Assembly: GCA_026826555.1 (NCBI GenBank)
Contig: JAKSZT010053764.1
Coordinates: 12,156,453-12,220,452, forward strand
From: Tolypeutes matacus
Lineage: Eukaryota > Chordata > Mammalia > Cingulata > Chlamyphoridae
Direction: 5' to 3'
DNA length: 64,000 nucleotides
Notes under the pieces: model-generated
Told to the model about the DNA's origin: nothing
What the model saw: the letters and a program-made list of their open reading frames with translations, nothing else
Database searches by the model: none
Position numbers and translations under genes: made by a program
In this document: positions 61,940 through 64,000 of the stretch, piece by piece
How the letters are laid out: each line of letters opens with the position of its first letter
How positions within the stretch are numbered: the first letter of the stretch is position 1

Positions 61940-63695
61940 AAATGCGAATTTTAATTCTCTTAAAAATTTGAAATAATTTCATATTTACAAAGAGTTACAA
62001 AATAGTATAAAGAGTCCTTTTTGTACCCTCTACACCAAGTCTCCAAATACTAACAACATCTTTAGGATTTTCATTTAAAAGGTGGTTAAATCCATTTGTT
62101 TCTATTTGTCTTCCATTTTAGATCCCCACTTCCATTCTTTATTGATTTTAATTATTTTAATGTGTTTGAAACATTCACATCATTCTGAAAGTTAAAATTA
62201 TACAAAAGAGGATCTACTCAGAAGTACAACCTTCCCTGCATCCTGCATATTGGATTTTTATCCTATTCTCCTTTCTACCTTTTTCACACACTGCCCTTGT
62301 TCATTACCAGTCTCTTCCTGTTTAACCTTCCTTTTTTTCTTTATACACAAAATGAGCAGTTGCATATATATTCTTGTATTTTCTTTTTTCTTAAACAAAA
62401 TAATACTATATACACTCTTTTTCACTTTGTTTTTTTTTTTTTCTTTCACTTAATAGTCCTGAGATTATTAACCTTGGATATCTTAATGATTGTGGAAATC
62501 AGGGAAATTCCTAAAAGTTGAACAAGTGGGTTGAAAAAGAAAGTATTTAATTTTCTTTGATATCGCCAAACCCTCTCCTGTTTGCATTTCTGCCAGGAAT
62601 GTCTGAGAATTTTTGTTTTCCCACATCCTTGTCAACAGAATGTGTTGTCACATATTTTATTTATCAGATAGGTACAAGAAGGTAGCTCATCATAGCTTTA
62701 ATTTGCATTTCTTTAGCTGCTGAACTTTTTTCCAGATGTTAAGGGATATTTTAAAATAAATTTTTGTGACTTCCTTTTTTCCCATTTCTCATTGGGTTTT
62801 TAGTCCTTTTTTAAAAACTTTGAGAATTATTTGTATGGTAGACATTTATCTGTGATTTATTTTGAGAAGGATTTGTCCCAGTTTCTCTGTTGTCTTTTGA
62901 CTTTTGCTTATCATGTCTGATGCCATGGAATCTTTATTTTTGTATGCATGGTCAAAATTATTATCAACACTCTTTTAAAATTATTTTTTATTTTTAAGCA
63001 TTGTTAGAGATACCTTCCCAAAACTGAGATGAAAAAGAAATTCACTTATATTTTCTTGTAATTGTACTTTTTCACATTTAGATACCTGATTCATTTGAAG
63101 TGTATTTTTGAGTATGGTGTGAGGTATGGATCTAATATTTTTTTTTTTCCAAATTGATACCAGTTATTCTGTCATTATTTATTGAAAAGCTCATCTTTTC
63201 CCTAGTGATATGCAGAGCAGAAGCTTTTAAGTTTGATGAAATCTATTTTCTCATTTTAAAAATGAATAATGCTTTTGGGGGCCATGCCTAATAACTCTTC
63301 ACCTAGTCATAGGTCCTCAGAACTTTCTCCTAAGTTTCTGTCCAAATTATTTATAGCTTTATGTTTTACATTTAAATCTGTGATTCGCTTTGAATTATTT
63401 TTGCTATAATATGTGAGATTTAGGTCAAAGTTTTTTTTGTTTTTGTTTTTAACTGTGGATGGCCTATTGATCTCTTACATTTGTTGAAAATACTGTCCTT
63501 CCTCCATTGAAATGTTTTTGTGCCTTTGAAAAAATCAGTTGGCCATAGTTGTGTGGGTCTATTTCTGGGGTCTCTATTCTATTCCATTTATCTACACGTA
63601 GCTATTCTTCCACCGATACCACACTGTCTTGATTAGTGTATTAATAGCTGTAGAGTCGGGCTTAAAATCAGGGTAAGAGACTCCTCCCCCTTTAT
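61940..63695 (-). mobile_element. Old L1, 3' half, - strand
   Basis: The + strand starts with a decayed 3' UTR (61950-62150) and passes into ORF2 in reverse sense: CATCCTTGTCAACAGAATGTG, TAATTTGCATTTCTTTAGC, GTATGGTGTGAGGTATGGATC, AATCAGTTGGCCATAGTTG and CACACTGTCTTGATTAGTG. More diverged than the 46-54 kb copies. It stops near 63690. Confidence 0.75.
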
Positions 63696-63699
63696 CATT

Positions 63700-64000
63700 C
63701 TTTTTTTTTTTTTTTTTTTTTTTAAAGAGATTTATTTTTTTTATTTTATTTTTTTATTATGGGTAAAAATCAAAATTCTCACAATACATACAAACATTTG
63801 TAAAATGATATATAAATATATATGCATATATGTGTATTTGCTTACAAAAATGTTATTTTTATATATATATATACATATATTTTAAGAGGTGCTTAGATTA
63901 CCTAAAATATTATACGGAACCCACTGGGATTCCCATGTTGCCCACCTCCCACACCTCCCACCACATCCAACACAAACATCTCCCATAGTGTGGCCCACCA
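63700..64000 (-). mobile_element. Second copy of the 1.1 kb L1-tailed retroposon, cut by the window
   Basis: After a T24-type run (63700-63723) and AT-rich simple sequence, AGGTGCTTAGATTACCTAAA matches AGATGCTTAGATTACATAAA at 37743, and GGGATTCCCATGTTGCCCACC matches the following part of that element. Orientation is the same (3' end on the left). The window ends before the upstream part. A (TATA)-rich tract at 63800-63880 expands its tail. Confidence 0.6.

Overview
The window is nuclear DNA from a mammal, almost certainly a xenarthran (armadillo, sloth or anteater). The key evidence is three young tRNA-derived SINEs of the DAS-SINE type (12.4, 21.2 and 28.6 kb), an older relative at 45.2 kb, and L1 elements that share a characteristic 3' tail. 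The DAS-SINEs are short monomers ending in an ATAAATGAATAAATAAATAAAAT-like A-rich stretch, which may point to sloth or anteater rather than armadillo; that is a weak inference. Ancient mammalian repeats (L2, MIR, MER5A-like, hAT MITEs) are also present. Nothing bacterial, viral or organellar was seen.

I found no intact host protein-coding gene. The window looks like a gene-poor, AT-rich region filled by retroposition. Two host genes appear only as intronless, broken retrocopies. One is a ZAR1-like zinc-binding tail at the left edge (1-272, + strand). The other is a nearly full-length NTAN1 mRNA copy at 59.3-60.5 kb (+ strand), with a GC-rich 5' UTR, poly(A) signal and tail, but an in-frame stop and frameshifts.

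Layout. 0-9.4 kb: ZAR1 retrocopy, AT-rich DNA, and a fold-back LTR-like repeat at 4.33-4.89 kb. 9.4-12.9 kb: three nested insertions, an L1 3' end split by a second L1 with a twin-priming inversion, plus a DAS-SINE; the second L1 also holds about 840 bp of unrelated DNA. 13-18.5 kb: AT-rich DNA, L2, MER5A-like MITE and a possible conserved noncoding element. 18.56-19.83 kb: an almost full-length Hsmar1-like mariner with a dead transposase. 20-30.8 kb: SINEs, MIR, L2 and AT-rich DNA. 30.8-36.0 kb: a degraded L1 on the + strand with an open ORF1. 37-39 kb: an LTR-like repeat, then a 1.1 kb L1-tailed retroposon with clean target-site duplications. 39.6-41.3 kb: old L1 fragments. 46.6-54.9 kb: two L1s in tandem on the - strand, one nearly full length. 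59.3-60.5 kb: NTAN1 retrocopy. 61.9-64 kb: an old L1, and a second copy of the 1.1 kb retroposon family cut by the window edge.

The elements do not form a pathway. L1 is the common engine: the L1s, the DAS-SINEs, the 1.1 kb retroposon and the NTAN1 copy carry A-rich ends, and several carry target duplications that fit L1-driven target-primed reverse transcription. The ZAR1 copy is assigned to the same process by its lack of introns. The mariner is the one clear cut-and-paste element of some age. No unknown coding system was found. The features most worth a second look are the Hsmar1-like mariner in a xenarthran background, the 1.1 kb retroposon family, the fold-back repeat and the unexplained block inside the second L1.
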